Source of the DNA: Dipteris shenzhenensis
Lineage: Eukaryota > Polypodiophyta > Polypodiopsida > Gleicheniales
Strand: one strand, 5' to 3'
DNA: 64,000 nucleotides
NCBI GenBank assembly: GCA_047967505.1
Contig: CM106541.1
The notes beneath the pieces were generated by a model, which had not been told where the DNA came from, made no database searches, and worked only from the letters and a program-made list of their open reading frames with translations. Positions 12,902 to 24,589 of this stretch are shown here, piece by piece. Within the stretch, counting starts at the first letter, position 1. Each line of letters starts with the position of its first letter. The position numbers were made by a program, and so were the translations under genes.

Positions 12902-13213
12902 CCGTTGTGCATTTATGTCACCGACTTGTTAGCTACAGATGCGGTTGGTACACTGCCCATGAATAATAGCTAGATGACAGCTATCCTTATCTACACTAGT
13001 TCGTGGCTCAGTTAGTATGCCACCTTAGTTAGTTGAGTATGGTTTGAGACCCACATATAGGGTTCTTCTATTTCTTTGTACTTGAGTTCTTTTGGCTTTC
13101 AGAACTAAGAAGAGAAAAACTGTTTTCAGCCTCCACCTTTGTGTGTATTCCCCCATTGTGTATGTGAGAAAGCCGCAAGTGAGACCCCTTCCCTCTCTCC
13201 CACAATCTTCACA
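12862..13213 (+). repeat. 3' LTR of copia A
   Basis: 352 bp from TGTTGAGATA to CTTCACA, about 96% identical to the 5' LTR by hand alignment. Confidence 0.95.
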
Positions 13214-13218
13214 TAAAG
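13214..13218. repeat. Right target-site duplication of copia A (TAAAG)
   Basis: Identical to the five bases before the 5' LTR. Confidence 0.95.
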
Positions 13219-13495
13219 AACTCGTAATATACTATGGTATACATTTGAGTGATGGAAACTAATGTTGTAATGTTGTGGTTCATTTTACTTTGATTCATTA
13301 TGGATTAACATAAATGATACCATAGTAGAATTCTATGCTATGTATATGCAAGAATCAATTATGTTCATTTCTCATAAGCAAACAAGATCAAAGCCATCAA
13401 TTTTGTTGTTATTTTTAGGTTGAGCTCAACCATCAATCCTCAACTCTTCCCTTGATTTTTCAAATGAGGGAGGGCTTATGAAAATGCCATTCCTA
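13219..13495. other. Spacer between two copia elements
   Basis: Short AT-rich spacer with no recognisable feature. The two copia elements lie head-to-tail in the same orientation on either side. Confidence 0.6.
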
Positions 13496-13500
13496 CTCCT
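13496..13500. repeat. Left target-site duplication of copia B (CTCCT)
   Basis: CTCCT precedes the 5' LTR and recurs at 19,220-19,224 after the 3' LTR. Confidence 0.93.
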
Positions 13501-14232
13501 TGTTAGATATCAATGCTCCACTCTCATGTAACTACGTGGGAACTAGCTAACTCTACTTGTAAGCCCTCCATATGAGGAGAAGGCATTTGAGTAGCTCCGT
13601 TATCCGGTAGGTCCTGGTTTAGACACCAGATGGGGGCCATGTGTGGCTTGATGGCTGGAAGGCTTCCGATAGAGTTGGCGCACTGCTAACTAGCCTACAT
13701 GCAAGTGCGAGAAGGCATCCCATAGACTGACCGCAGTGAGGGTAGACAGAGCATTTCCCGAGGTAGCCCACTCTCAGGTGGCGAGGCCCGTTTGGAGCCC
13801 CAGATGATCTTGGATGGCCGAACGGAGACCGTAGGTTAGTTGCTCTATTCTGCACCATGGTTCTAATGTGTGGTCGGTGGCCTATTTCGGGACCGACCTC
13901 TAGTCGGCCATTTTGAAAATGGCCGACTGGGTCGGTCTCCCAATTGGGTATAACTGACTTTGACTGGTGGCTATATAAGAGCAAGTCCGTGAAGCCCATT
14001 ATCATCAGTGGCTACAGCAACCCTGATTCCTTAGCATCTAGCCTCCGTCCTCTACTGTTTCCAGCATGCCATCGAAGCTTCTCACACAGGAGCGCACGGT
14101 TGGGAGGCAACGCCATCTATTGTATCAGCTTTATAATAATCAAATTTTTGATTCTCCATACTATCTACTTTTCTCTCTTGCATACGAGATCTTGTTATCT
14201 GTTGAGCACAGATGTTGTATTGTTTTCTTACA
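13501..14232 (+). repeat. 5' LTR of copia B
   Basis: 732 bp, TGTTAGATATC to TTCTTACA. A likely TATA element GGCTATATAAGAG lies at about 13,968-13,980, conserved in the 3' LTR near 18,957 and in element C. Confidence 0.93.
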
Positions 14233-14244
14233 TGGTATCAGAAG
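14233..14244 (+). other. Primer-binding site of copia B
   Basis: TGGTATCAGAAG directly after the LTR; the first ten bases match the initiator-Met tRNA complement, the last two differ. Confidence 0.85.
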
Positions 14245-14284
14245 ATTTGGTAGTGTGTTTCTATTTGCGAGCAGATTGTGAGAG

Positions 14285-15202
14285 ATGGCCCAGCCCACAA
14301 GACTGCAAATCCCACCGTTCAGTGAAAGTAGAAAGTTGGACGGCACTAACTATCCACTCTGAAAGTTCAAGATGAAGACCATCCTAAGCGCATACGAGCT
14401 TTGGGATACTGCTACTAGGGTGGACGTGAAGCCAGTTGCGAGACCGAATCTAGCCAATGCAGGACAACAGATAGTACCAATTACGGATCAGATTCTCACG
14501 TGGACAAGAAGAGATGCAGATGCACTGTGTTCTATTATCTGCAGTGTAAGTGATTTTGTCATGGCGTTAATTCAACATGTCACCACAGCGGAGGAGGCAT
14601 GGACGATCTTGAAAAATCAATACAAGGCCACGAATCAAACGCGGATTCAGAATTTGGAGACTCAACTCACGAACGAGAAACTGTCTGAGTCTGAAACGGC
14701 AGAGAAGTTCATCACCAAGGTGAAGAATCTATGCGATCAGATGACTGCAATTGGCATCACCATCACTAGCGAGAATCTAGCATGAAGGTGCATATGGATT
14801 CTCCCACCAAAGTACGATGGTCTTGTTATAGCACTGAATACGCAGAACAGAAATCTACCCCTCAACTTTGAGGATTTTAGTGCAATGCTTCTAGAGGAGG
14901 AGATGCATGAAAAGATGAGGACTGGTGAAGATTCGGCTTTCTCGGCTGGATCAAAGAAAGGTAAGGGTAAGGACTCTGGTAACCCATCTTCTTCTGATGA
15001 TAAAAAGAGAAAGAAGAAGATCAAGTGCTTCTATTGCAACAAGGCAGGGCACAAGCAAAATGAGTGTCAGAAGAAGATTGCAGATGAGAAGAATGGAGTA
15101 AAGAAAGAGTCTAGCAACAGCATGCAGGTAGTACCAGTAGAGCTGTTCATAGCAATTGAGGAGATTTGCATGGAGGCAATTCATGTACCTGTGGATGAAC
15201 CT
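14285..15202 (+). pseudogene. Copia B gag
   Basis: ATG at 14,285 opens MAQPTRLQIPPF and LDGTNYPL, a typical copia gag N-terminus, then TGA at 14,360 where relatives have Trp (the WKFKM box). The frame continues through the capsid-like helices (EEAWTILKNQYKA, ETQLTNEKLSESETAEKF), another TGA at 14,783, a Lys-rich stretch, and a CCHC zinc knuckle at 15,026-15,067 (CFYCNKAGHKQNEC). Gag ends near TAG 15,203, immediately before the protease. Confidence 0.9.
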
Positions 15203-16600
15203 TAGATTATTGACAGTGGTGCATCACGCCACATGACCAGTCGGAAGGATTGGTATACCTCTCTACATTCGATAGGGAATGACATCCTGGTAGCAGTCGG
15301 CAATGATGCAAAATGTCTAGTAAAAGGAAAAGGTACGATTGCTCTCAAGTGAGATGGAGTTGTAAAACAGCTGTTCGATGTTTTTTATGTGTCAGATATC
15401 AAGAGGGACTTGTTGTCCATTTTTGCAATCACGGATCGGGACCTCAAAGTTCACTTCAATAAGAATGGCACACAGATTTTGGATCTTCAAGGGAAGGTCA
15501 TTGGTAAAGGTATGGCGCAACAACATCTACAAACTCTTAGCTTTCAGTGCTCGAGCCGAGGTGAGCAACACTAAGCTGTGGCATGAGAGGTTTGGTCATC
15601 TAAACCTTAGTTCTTTAAAGGAGATGCATAAAAGTGGAATGATTGCAGACCTACCAGAAATTACAGATCTGCTCGATGTATGTGAAGCTTGCATGATGGG
15701 CAAGCAGCATCGGCAGCCCTTTCCTAAAGAGGCCAGCAGGGCAAAGGCTCCTCTAGAGCTCATTCACACGGACCTCTACAGAAAGATAGAGACAGAAGCT
15801 TTGGGTGGTTCCTACTTCATGACGCTGATCGACGACTATAGCAGAAGGATATGGATATACTTCCTGAAGACTAAAGATGAGGCTTTTAGTAAGTTCAAAG
15901 AATGGCATGTAATGGTCGAGAAAGAAATGAGGAGGAAGATGAAGAAGTTGAGACCAGACAGAGGTGGTGAGTTCACATCAAGTGAATTCGAAAGTTACTG
16001 CAAAAGTCATGGGATCAAGAGGCGGAAACCCCTGCCACATACATCACAGCAGAATGGAGTAGCAGAGCGCAAGATGCACATCATCTGTGAAATGGGTAGG
16101 AGTATGATGAAAGGGAAAGATTTGCCAAATACTTTCTGGGTTGAAGCATGTAACATGGTAGTTTACATTCTGAATCATAGCTACACGAAGGCTATGAACA
16201 GGATGACTCCACTGCAGGCCTTTTCTGGTAAGAAACCTTCAGCTGCACATTTCAAAGTTTTTGGATGTGACTGTTTTGTGCATGTCCCTGATGCTAATAG
16301 GACCAAATGGGAACCGAAGAGTCAGAAGTGTATTTTCTTGGGCTACAGTGAAGAGGCGAAGGGTTACAGTCTCTATAATCCTGTTACCAAGCAGGTAATA
16401 GTAAGTCGTGATGTGGTCTTCTCAGAACAGCCGCATCAATTGGAGGAGGATGCTTCCTTCCCAGACAACCAAGACCAGGATATCCATCCAGTACAACCAC
16501 CAACAGCAAACCGAACTCCCCCAACGGTGCTTGGGAGGATTCAAGATAAAGAAGAAGAAGAAGAGTTGCAGAACCACAATGGCAATGGCCATTCCTGAAG
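15203..16600 (+). pseudogene. Copia B protease and integrase
   Basis: The protease box IIDSGASRHMT (about 15,206) is intact, but TAG at 15,203 and TGA at 15,350 (both at likely Trp codons) and a frameshift near 15,515 break the frame. Integrase follows in a long frame to 16,598: HHCC zinc domain (HERFGHLNL ... CEACMMGK), catalytic core IHTDLY, RPDRGGEF, NGVAERKMH, then FKVFGCDCFVHV and KCIFLGYS. The DDE residues are all present. The tail is Gln/Glu-rich. Confidence 0.92.
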
Positions 16601-16749
16601 TGGGTAAAGTAGCTTTTGGATGGAAGAGAACCTCTAGCCATTGAGGAGGAACCACAGTCCAAGAGATTAGAGGAGCAAAGAAGGACACAGGAACACTTGG
16701 TCAACTACACTTTGATGATAGAGGTGATCCGTGCTGAAGAACCCAAGTG

Positions 16750-18476
16750 TCTTAAAGAGGCATAGGGTGATGATAGGTGGATGGAGGCTATGCAGTCGGA
16801 GTATGGCTCCATAATGAAGAACAACACTTGGGACCTTGTGGATCGACCACCAAAACGCAAGGTAATTGCACCAAGTGGGTGTATAAGACCAAGTACAAGT
16901 CCGAAGGCACGTTGGATAAGTACAAGGCTCGGCTCGTGGCAAAAGGATTCACATAGGCACATGGTTTTGATTATCAGGATACTTTTGCTCCCATAGCTCG
17001 TCTAACCACAATTCGTAGTGTTTTGGCCTTACCCGAGGGGTCCACTAGGGTTTATCATATGGTACCACGTGAGTGTAAGGGAGGGGGGTTATATAAGGGA
17101 AGGAAGGTACATTTTATAAGGTAAGGTCGTGTAAAGAGGGGGTAGATAAGGGGAATTTTCATATATTTATTGTACGCAGGTGACGTCTCCTTATTACTAC
17201 TAGTGAATCCCCCATGTGGCCTTAGCAGCACAGGAAAGTTGGCCCGTGTTTTAGATGGATGTAAAATCTGCCTTTTTGAATGGAGATCTCAAGGAGGAGG
17301 TATACGTGGAACAACCACCAGCATTTGTGATCCTCGGTTCATGATCCCCGGTTCAGAAGGTAAGTCTCTAAACTGAAGAGGCACTTTACGGGCTGAAACA
17401 AGCCCCACGAGCGTGGTACCAATGGATTGATGCCTACTTTTTGCAAAATGGGTTCAGGAGGAGCCCATCTGATGCAAATTTGTATATCTACAGAGGAGGT
17501 AGGTGTATGATCATGGTCCTTTATGTGGACGACCTTGTCATAATAGGGAACCATGAAGAAAAGATCTAGCAGACAAAGCAGTTGCTAGGAAGAGAGTTTG
17601 AAATGACAGACCTCGGACTGATGCATTTTTGTTTGGGGATTGAAGTTTGGCAAGAGCCAAAATAGATCTTCATCTCACAGCTGAAGTATGCTGGAGAGAT
17701 ACTGAAGGCATTCGGCATGGTTGAGTGCAAGACAAGAGTGCAAGACAGTTGGCCACCCTATGGAGGTTGACATGAAGCTCTCAAATGAGGATTCATCACC
17801 ACTGGTGGACGAAGCAAAGTACAGAAGGCTTGTGGGTAGTTTGATTTACTTGTGCAACACGCAGCCGGACATCAGTTTTGCGACTGGTGTACTAAGCAAG
17901 TTTTCCAAGAAGCCCCGGGAGAACCATTAGAGGGTAGGGATGCGGGTGCTGAAATACATCAAAGGCACACTTGATTATGGCATCACCTATACCAAGGGCA
18001 ACACCTTGACCGGATTCTATGACTCGGATTGGGCAGGAGACGTGGACAGCAGGAGATCAGTGACAGGTTACTGTTTCTCACTTGGATCTAGAGCTATGTC
18101 ATGGGTTAGCAAGAAGCAACCCATAGTTGCTCTTTCTTCTTCTGAGGCTGAGTGCAAATCAGCATGCTTTGCCTCTTGTGAGGCACTGTGGTTGAGGAGG
18201 ATGTTAGGGGACATGGGTGCAGTGCAGAACAAGCCTACGTAGTTATCATGTGATAATCAGAGTTTCATGGCAATTGACAAGAACCCTGTGTTCCACGCTC
18301 GCACAAAACACATTGAGATTCAATATCACTTTGTACGCAAGCTCATCATGGATGGAGAGGTTGACTTGGTGTACTGTCCGACTACAGAGAATGCTGCGGA
18401 CATCTTTACGAAGGCTCTTGGAAGAGACTTGCTAGAGAGGCATCTTCATCAACTTGGCATTGGGCCGAAAAAGTAG
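16750..18476 (+). pseudogene. Copia B reverse transcriptase and RNase H
   Basis: RT begins with RWMEAMQSEYGSI and WVYK/YKARLVAKGF boxes, now in changing frames, then is split by the insert at 17,025-17,224. It resumes with [10 protein letters not shown]-type sequence, [12 protein letters not shown] and a YVDDLVI catalytic box near 17,523. RNase H reads SDWAGDVDSRRSVTGY, VALSSSEAE and HFVRKLIMDGEVD, ending IGPKK then TAG at 18,474. Several frameshifts and stops (for example TAG near 17,567) make it non-functional. Confidence 0.9.
17025..17224. mobile_element. MITE-like insert in copia B RT
   Basis: Compared with related element C, in which GTGTTTTGGC runs straight into TTTAGCAGCA, element B has about 193 extra bases. 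They are bracketed by a 7-bp direct repeat GGCCTTA (17,025-17,031 and 17,218-17,224). The ends form an imperfect inverted repeat: GGGGTCCACTAG just inside the left end and, in reverse complement, GGGGATTCACTAG just inside the right. It has no ORF. Length, inverted ends and target duplication fit a small non-autonomous DNA transposon; the superfamily is undetermined. Confidence 0.65.
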
Positions 18477-18505
18477 TTCACTTACGGGTGGACATTGAGG
18501 GGGGG

Positions 18506-19219
18506 TGTTAGATATCAATGCTCCACTCTCATGTAACTATACGAGAACCAGCTAACTCTACTTGTAAGCCCCCCATATGAGGAGAAGGAATTTGAGTAGC
18601 TCGGTTATCCGGTAGGTCCTGGTTTGGACACCAAATGGGGGCCATGTGTGGCCTGATGGCTGGACGGCTTCAGATAGAGTTGGCACACTACCAACTAGGC
18701 TACATGCAAGTGTGGAAAGGCATCCCATGACTGACCGCACTGAGGGTAGACAGAGCATTTCTCGGGGCAGCCCACTCTTGGGTTACGGGGCCCGTTTGGA
18801 GCCCCAAATGATCCTGGATGGCTGAACGGAGTCCATAGGTTAGTTGCTCTATTCTGCACCACGGTTCTAACGTGTGGTCGGTGGCTGACCTCCAATCGAC
18901 CATTTTGGGCCGACTGGGTCAGTCTCCCAATTGGGTCTAATCGACTACGACTGGTGGCTATATAAGAGCAAGCCCGTGAAGCCCATTATCATCACTGGCT
19001 ATAGCAACCCTGATTCCTTAGCATCTAGCCTCCGTCCTCTACTATTTCCAGCATGCCATTGAAGCTTCTCACACAAGAGTGCACAGCTAGGAGGCAGCGC
19101 CATCTATTGTATCAGTTTTATAGTAATCAAATTTTTGATTCTCCATACTATCTGCTTTTCTCTCTTGCATACGAGATCCTGTTATCTGTTGAGCACAGAC
19201 GTTGTATTGTTTTCTTGCA
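18506..19219 (+). repeat. 3' LTR of copia B
   Basis: 714 bp from TGTTAGATATC to TTCTTGCA, preceded by the purine tract TTGAGGGGGGG. Confidence 0.93.
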
Positions 19220-19224
19220 CTCCT
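19220..19224. repeat. Right target-site duplication of copia B (CTCCT)
   Basis: Matches 13,496-13,500. Confidence 0.93.
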
Positions 19225-21399
19225 CCACTCCTAAATCTCAATAAGCATGCCCCTCATCATTTCATATCAATTATATCCCAAAAGATAGTAATCATAGTGT
19301 CAATGCTATAGAAAATCCATCAATAAACGAAGTCTCCATTGAGAGGGTAGATTAATTCACCTAAAGATGGAAAATGATCACCTTGATAAGCATGACACTA
19401 TTGTCAACACAATATCCATATCTAGATCTTGGGTAATTTGGAACTAACAAACATTATAAATATGAGCCAAATTTCCATACTAGCCCATTCAAATGGTCTA
19501 AGGCCCTTTAGCACATTTTCCCTCAATCAATGAACCAACGATGTGGATAAGCACAATGTCATACTCAAGTCCATTGGTCTTACCGGTATGGGCCTTGGTA
19601 TAGGTATATTCACGTGTGTAACTAGCCTATAGGATGAAGTCGTGGGAAAGGAAGTGCACTTTAGAGCTCCCCCCCAAGCTGCAAACAGATTGGGATGAGG
19701 GGCCATTGATATTGGGAAGGTATTATCACCAAATTCCATCTGATCGATCATCTGTCCTTCAAGACTAGGAGGCCAATACCTGGGCACCCAGGGCTTAGAA
19801 GTCCATGTGAAGGAGGTTTCTCCCTCATAGAGTTGTACATGCAGTCCTAAGGGTCCCCCAACTTATATGGATATGGGGTTGCTTGGTGCATTATTGGATA
19901 CTATAGTTGGTGGGGGGTCCTGCTGCTCCTCAACCACCCTATTTTGACTGGAAAATGGATTAATTTGGTTGGGGTCAGCCAAGCCAAACAGTCCCATGAG
20001 ATTGGAGAATTACTCCCTTATTTGTGAGGCTGTGGTGGAAGGGTTGGGGAATTGGAGCCTTACAGAGCTAGAGTTTTGGAGCCATAGAGGCCCTAGGATT
20101 TAGGTTCATGTTTTCTCCCATCTCAGCATTGAAGCTCATAGCGTCCTCTGAAATTGAGGACTCAGTGTGCATGGGGCCTTGCACTAAGTATGAGATTAAG
20201 GTTGAGATCTTGAACGGTAATGACAATGTGGCACTAATTGGACTAGTTAGGATGTTATTGGAAGCGCTATACTCTAGTTTGGAATCAACTCCTATCACCC
20301 TCCTGGACCTCAAGTGCATGTGTCACCTTCTCTGCCTGACTTACCAATTAGAATGATCTCTGTGTCTTCATGACCCTTAAAGAATTAGTCATTGTGTTAA
20401 CCTTAAATCAGTGACTCAAGAAGTCACCACATTGTCAATCGATGAACTAATCAATAAGGCAACAATCACATTGCATTAGCGATATAGTAGTGGGTGATAC
20501 AACAACAACTCAATAAAGAAATTATTGAATAAAGCAGTGGGTGATATAGCAGTGACTGCTTATAGGAGTAGGTCAATAAAGCAGCGGTGGGTGATATAGC
20601 AACAACGACTGACTGTGTTACCAATAAAGTAATGAGTCCTCAATCATTGTGCTAGCCTTAAAGCAAGGGTTGATATTTGAATTGACAGCTGTGAGCTCAT
20701 TAACTTCCAAGTCAAATTAGGTGAGGTGGGTGGGGGTGTGTGTCCAACTGTTAGCAGTCCGCATGTCAATCATCATCTCTGCTTTATATAGTAGTGACTG
20801 CCTGAGTCGCTACTTCAAATTTATAGTAGTGATTCCTAGTATGGCACAGTCTTGCCAATTGGTTTTTTATTCTCTGTAGAAATTTTTGAGTTTTTGTTCA
20901 AGGTATGAGAGCACAAATGGAAGCTACACTACCTATTCTACCTACTACAAACAAAAAATCACAAAAAAAACAACCACTTGAAAGCATCAAAATGAGGATT
21001 TTTGAAGGTGGTGCCTGAAAGCACACTCTTGTGCTAACTTGAACTGATTTAAACTCGTTTTTTGTTGTTTACAAGTGAAATGTTACTCCATACACACCTT
21101 AGCAATCATCCCTACTAGGTACTCCTACAATGTGGCAACAAAAAACACAAAAAAACAAGCTCAAATGAGCAAAAAACACCCGATGGATAAAAATCGCAAT
21201 TTCTAATGTTCCTACACCAAAACCACACTTATCAACAAACCAGCCTATACTCCACTAAAAACACCTCTAAGATAAGCTAGAATCATTGTGCAATGGGTGG
21301 ATATCAATAGAAATTATACCTCGAAATCCCCGACAATGGTGCCCAAAATATGTAGTATCCCCCAATGATCACGTGTCGTGGGGATGTGCAAACTTGTCA
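19225..21399. other. Intergenic DNA, no recognisable genes
   Basis: Two short minus-strand open frames (about 19,527-19,787 and 20,068-20,319) have ordinary composition but no motif I recognise; they could be gag remnants. At about 20,486-20,610 the phrase GTGGGTGATAYARCARYRAC recurs three times with irregular spacing. On the minus strand near 21,318-21,345 is GGGCACCATTGTCGGGGA, similar to the primer-site region of some plant gypsy elements, but no LTR was defined. Confidence 0.5.
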
Positions 21400-22790
21400 A
21401 GGGAAAGTGGCTTGGTGAAGATATCTGTGCAACATGCTCTTGTGTCAAACAATGTATCAAGTCAATTTCTTCACTACAAACTAAATGTATCAAGTCAATT
21501 TCTTCACTACAAACTCTCACGGATGAAGTGATAATGCACTTCAATGTGTTTTGTTCTGGCATGAAACTCTAGGTTTTTGCAAGTTGAATGTTGCTCATAG
21601 TATCTAAATAGAGCATAGTAGGGTCTCCAAAAAGTATCTCAATATTTGAAAGAATCCTTTTGAACCAAATTGCTTCACATGTTGCATTGGTGGATCCTCT
21701 ATATTCTGCTTTGGTGGAAGACAATGCCACTATTCATTGCTTCTTGCTTTGCCATGATGACAAAGCCGCAAAGCCCAGAGTAAAGTAGTATCCAGATCTT
21801 CTATCATTTACAATTTGTGCCCAATTAGCATCTGTTGGATGACTTGGCATAATGTAGTCCATGATCCCATGTACCATGAGTACTCTCTTCATCACTGCAA
21901 GGAGGTCAATGTCCTTGGGATTTTGCATGAACTGGTTGAGCATACCAATTGCCTATGAGATGTTTGGTCTGGTGATAGTCAAGTAGATCAAGTTGCCAAT
22001 GAGCTACCTATACTATAGAGGATCTATAGAGTTAGAGAAGTGTAAAGTGGTGACAACTTGATATTGCATTCCATAGGGGTAGGGACTGGCTTGGGAATCA
22101 TGTAAGTTAAACTTCTTAAGTAGCTTTTGAGTGTACTTTCCCTGAGAAAGTGTAATCCCTGTGTCATCTCTCCATATTTCTATACCAAGAAAATCATGGA
22201 GTTCTCCCATATCCTTCATGTCAAACTCTGAGTTGAGCTGACTCTTTGTTTTCTAGAGGAGAAGTCCATTGGAGCCGGTGAAGATTAAGTCATCAACATA
22301 AAGCACTACAAGAAGGATGTCTTCTATAGTCTTTCTGATGTAAAGAGATGGATCTGAATTGATGGCTAAAAACTAGATGTTAGAAATTGGCAATTAATCC
22401 TTGCATTCCATGCACGAGGAGCCTATTTCAAACCTCAAATTGAATTTTGCAACTTGCAGAACTTTTGTTCCATCCCACTAACAGCATATCCTCGAGGCTG
22501 TATCATGTAGATTTCGTCATCCAAGAAACTATTGAGGAAGGAATTCTTCACATTGGATGGGCCAATCAAAGTGAGTTGCAAGACTATTTTTGTTTCTCTT
22601 TGAGCTCTAGTTGGTTGCTGATCTACATGGAAAAAGGAGTGGTTGAGGTAGGCTTGGGTCTCTCTTCATCTTTCATGACAATGTCCCACAAGCTCTGCAG
22701 CTGAAAAATGTTCAACATTTTGAACTTCCAATTAACATAATTGTTATCATCGAGCTTGCTACTCTAATCAAGAAATATGACATAATCATG
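21400..22790 (-). pseudogene. Internally deleted copia relic (gag joined to RT/RNase H)
   Basis: Read on the minus strand from 22,790: a gag N-terminal box (NYVNWKFKMLNIF, LQSLWDIVM) is followed within about 150 bp by RT sequence (FLDDEIYMIQPRGYAVSG near 22,500), the catalytic box VLYVDDLIFTG near 22,290, DMKDMGELHDFLGIE near 22,200, then RNase H pieces (DANWAQIVNDRRSGYYF near 21,800) and its end EEIDLIH...TQEHVAQI near 21,440. Protease and integrase are missing between gag and RT, so this is an internal deletion. Stops and frameshifts are frequent. LTRs were not identified. Confidence 0.78.
21452..21515. repeat. Short tandem duplication in the relic's RNase H
   Basis: AATGTATCAAGTCAATTTCT with the following TCACTACAAACT occurs twice head to tail, doubling the EEIDLIH peptide on the minus strand. 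Confidence 0.85.
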
Positions 22791-24090
22791 TGATTTCTCC
22801 AGGGTGCACCAAGAATCAAAACTTGTATACAATTAGCAACCAAGTGCCGATGATATCCAAAGGCTTTACAAGGCTTGAAGAAGTAGTGCACGATGCCAAA
22901 TATTCATCCAGTGATTTTTTAAGGTGGCATGTAAGTGCAAAGGTGCAATTGTCTTGAATCGATGATGCAACCCTCCAAGTGACCCAACAAGAGTGAATCT
23001 ACCCTCTATCAAAGGATGGAACAAGTATTGAAATGCATGAGATGAATACCGATGATAGGTTTCATAGGGACTCACACCGGTTTGAAACTAATTGGGAATT
23101 TTTATGTAGGGCTTTAGTTGGCTTGTTTTGGAGTTATGTCCTTTATGGTAGCTAGTCCTATAACTAGTCTACATGTTGATCGAGATAAAAAAGCAACAAA
23201 ATAGAATTTATCTTTTTTTGGTTTGAGCTGTGTTCAGAGAGGATGTGATTCGATCAGGAGGGATATTGATGAAGGGGTTTCTACAAATACTACAAAGTGG
23301 AAATCCCAAATGTGAAATCTAAGGTGACAACTGCGTAGAGGATGAGTTGGTGAGAAATTTTTCTTTTTGAAGCATCTCCAAATGCCACCTGGATAAAAAG
23401 ATACAACCCTCAGAAGAATGGCAGAATTTCGAGCACACTTGTGTGTTGAAATCTTGTGTGCACTCCTCTCTCTCCCTCGCTCATTTCTTCTATCATAGAA
23501 AAGAAGATCTTCTTCAATGACTCACCCCCCCCTACCCCCCTTAGGACAACAATTCCAATGTGATAAGCTTCTAGTGCGGAAGCCAGAGAGGCGAGAAGAC
23601 GAGTAGAACTCAAACACAGAGACGGAAGAAGAAAGCAAAGGGATGTTCCGATGATGTCAAGAGCAGTTGGGTGATGGTTAGAGATGATATATGTGCTACG
23701 CCTTGGGTGATTCTCAATATTGTATTTTTCTCCTATAAATATAATAAAGTGTCCTTTTTTACAATGTTTGTAGTCTATGTCTTTGTCATTGCAATCTCCA
23801 ATTTCCTTACATGCAATATGAAAAAAGAAAATAATATTTTACCTTTGTCTTTGCAACTATAAAGAACTACTTGTTCCTTGACAAAATCACACTATTTGTA
23901 ATGCTTTTAACAATCATATAACATGGGATGAACCACCATTATCCAACTTGAATGATTTTTTTGTATGTTATTTTTGAACAGGAATGTAAGTTTTAAAGCA
24001 CATTGATGAGATTCCCTTAAGATTGAATGTTTCACATGCTTCATCACTTCCCTTCTTAAGATACATTTGCATTCGTCTTTTATAGTTATT
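22791..24090. other. Intergenic DNA, no clear genes
   Basis: No domain recognised. A minus-strand frame at 22,866-23,075 may belong to the copia relic's upstream region. Around 23,450-23,485 the sequence CTTGTGTGCACTCCTCTCTC resembles the inner end of the minus-strand LTR at 29.8 kb, so an LTR fragment of that family may lie here on the plus strand. Confidence 0.4.
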
Positions 24091-24290
24091 TAGTGATTGA
24101 AGTTTACTCTAGGCTCTGAGCCTCAAACCTTATGTGTGTTCTTATTGTTTCCTTGGGAAAGATTTCAATAGAAAGGCATGAAGTACTCTAGTGATTGAAG
24201 TTTAGTCTAGGCTCTGAGGCAAAATCTTATGTGTGTGTTCTTGTTAATTTCCTTGGGAAATATTGCAATAGAAAGGTACTAAGTACTTAC
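24091..24290. repeat. Two-copy tandem repeat, ~98-bp unit
   Basis: TAGTGATTGAAGTTTA begins copies at 24,091 and 24,189; both continue through CTAGGCTCTGAG, TTATGTGTG and TTTCCTTGGGAAA. Confidence 0.88.
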
Positions 24291-24303
24291 TTTATTCTCT
24301 TTT

Positions 24304-24535
24304 TCAACTATTTCCAAGGCTATAAATAGTTGTGCATCTACAATGAATCAAGGATATTTCTCTCAAGGGTACTTGTGACTCCATCCTTGACAGATATTTT
24401 ACCTTGTGTTGAGTTTTTAGCTTATGAATTATAGTAAAGGTGAAATCTTCGAGTAGCAAGATCCACCTCATCACCATCAATATAGGACAGTAATGTCTAG
24501 ACTTTTGCATGTTGTATATCATGCCCTAAGGTCCC
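24304..24535 (-). pseudogene. Ty3/gypsy RNase H fragment
   Basis: A 72-codon minus-strand frame reads RWILLLEDFTFTIIHK and then KYLSRMES, the end of gypsy RNase H (typical pattern RWxLxLQxFxFxIxHxxGxxNxxADxLSR). Only this end remains; no flanking pol domains or LTRs were found. Confidence 0.75.
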
Positions 24536-24589
24536 TTTTAGTAGTGATGTACTTTTTTGACTAGTTGAACATCCTGCTTGCATAGAAAA

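Larger units (their letters stand above)
7643..13213 (+). mobile_element. Complete Ty1/copia retrotransposon A, coding-inactive
   Basis: A 5,571-bp element with two 352-bp LTRs (TGTTGAGA...TTCACA), a perfect 5-bp target duplication, a primer-binding site, a purine tract, and gag-protease-integrase-RT-RNase H in that order, the copia order. My hand comparison of the LTRs gives 13 substitutions in 352 positions (about 3.7%), 11 of them transitions, and no indels, so insertion is moderately old. The polyprotein is broken by TAG codons at 8,560, 8,875, 10,104, 10,755 and 12,401 and by frameshifts near 9,849 and 11,030. It cannot make its own proteins but has all cis sites, so it might still be mobilised in trans. 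Confidence 0.97.
13501..19219 (+). mobile_element. Complete but decayed Ty1/copia retrotransposon B
   Basis: A 5,719-bp element of a family different from A: LTRs begin TGTTAGATATC and end TTTTCTTRCA, with CTCCT target duplications. LTRs are 732 and 714 bp; they differ by many substitutions and small indels (one near 13,900/18,895), so it appears older than A. Internal order is gag, protease, integrase, RT, RNase H. The coding region has several stops and frameshifts, and the RT carries a separate ~190-bp insert (17,025-17,224). A truncated relative (C) lies at 61.8-63.8 kb on the other strand. Confidence 0.95.

Noticed and set aside
21313-21352. Gypsy-type primer-site-like motif on the minus strand
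   Set aside because: No LTR end or paired LTR could be defined beside it, and it sits at the end of a copia relic.
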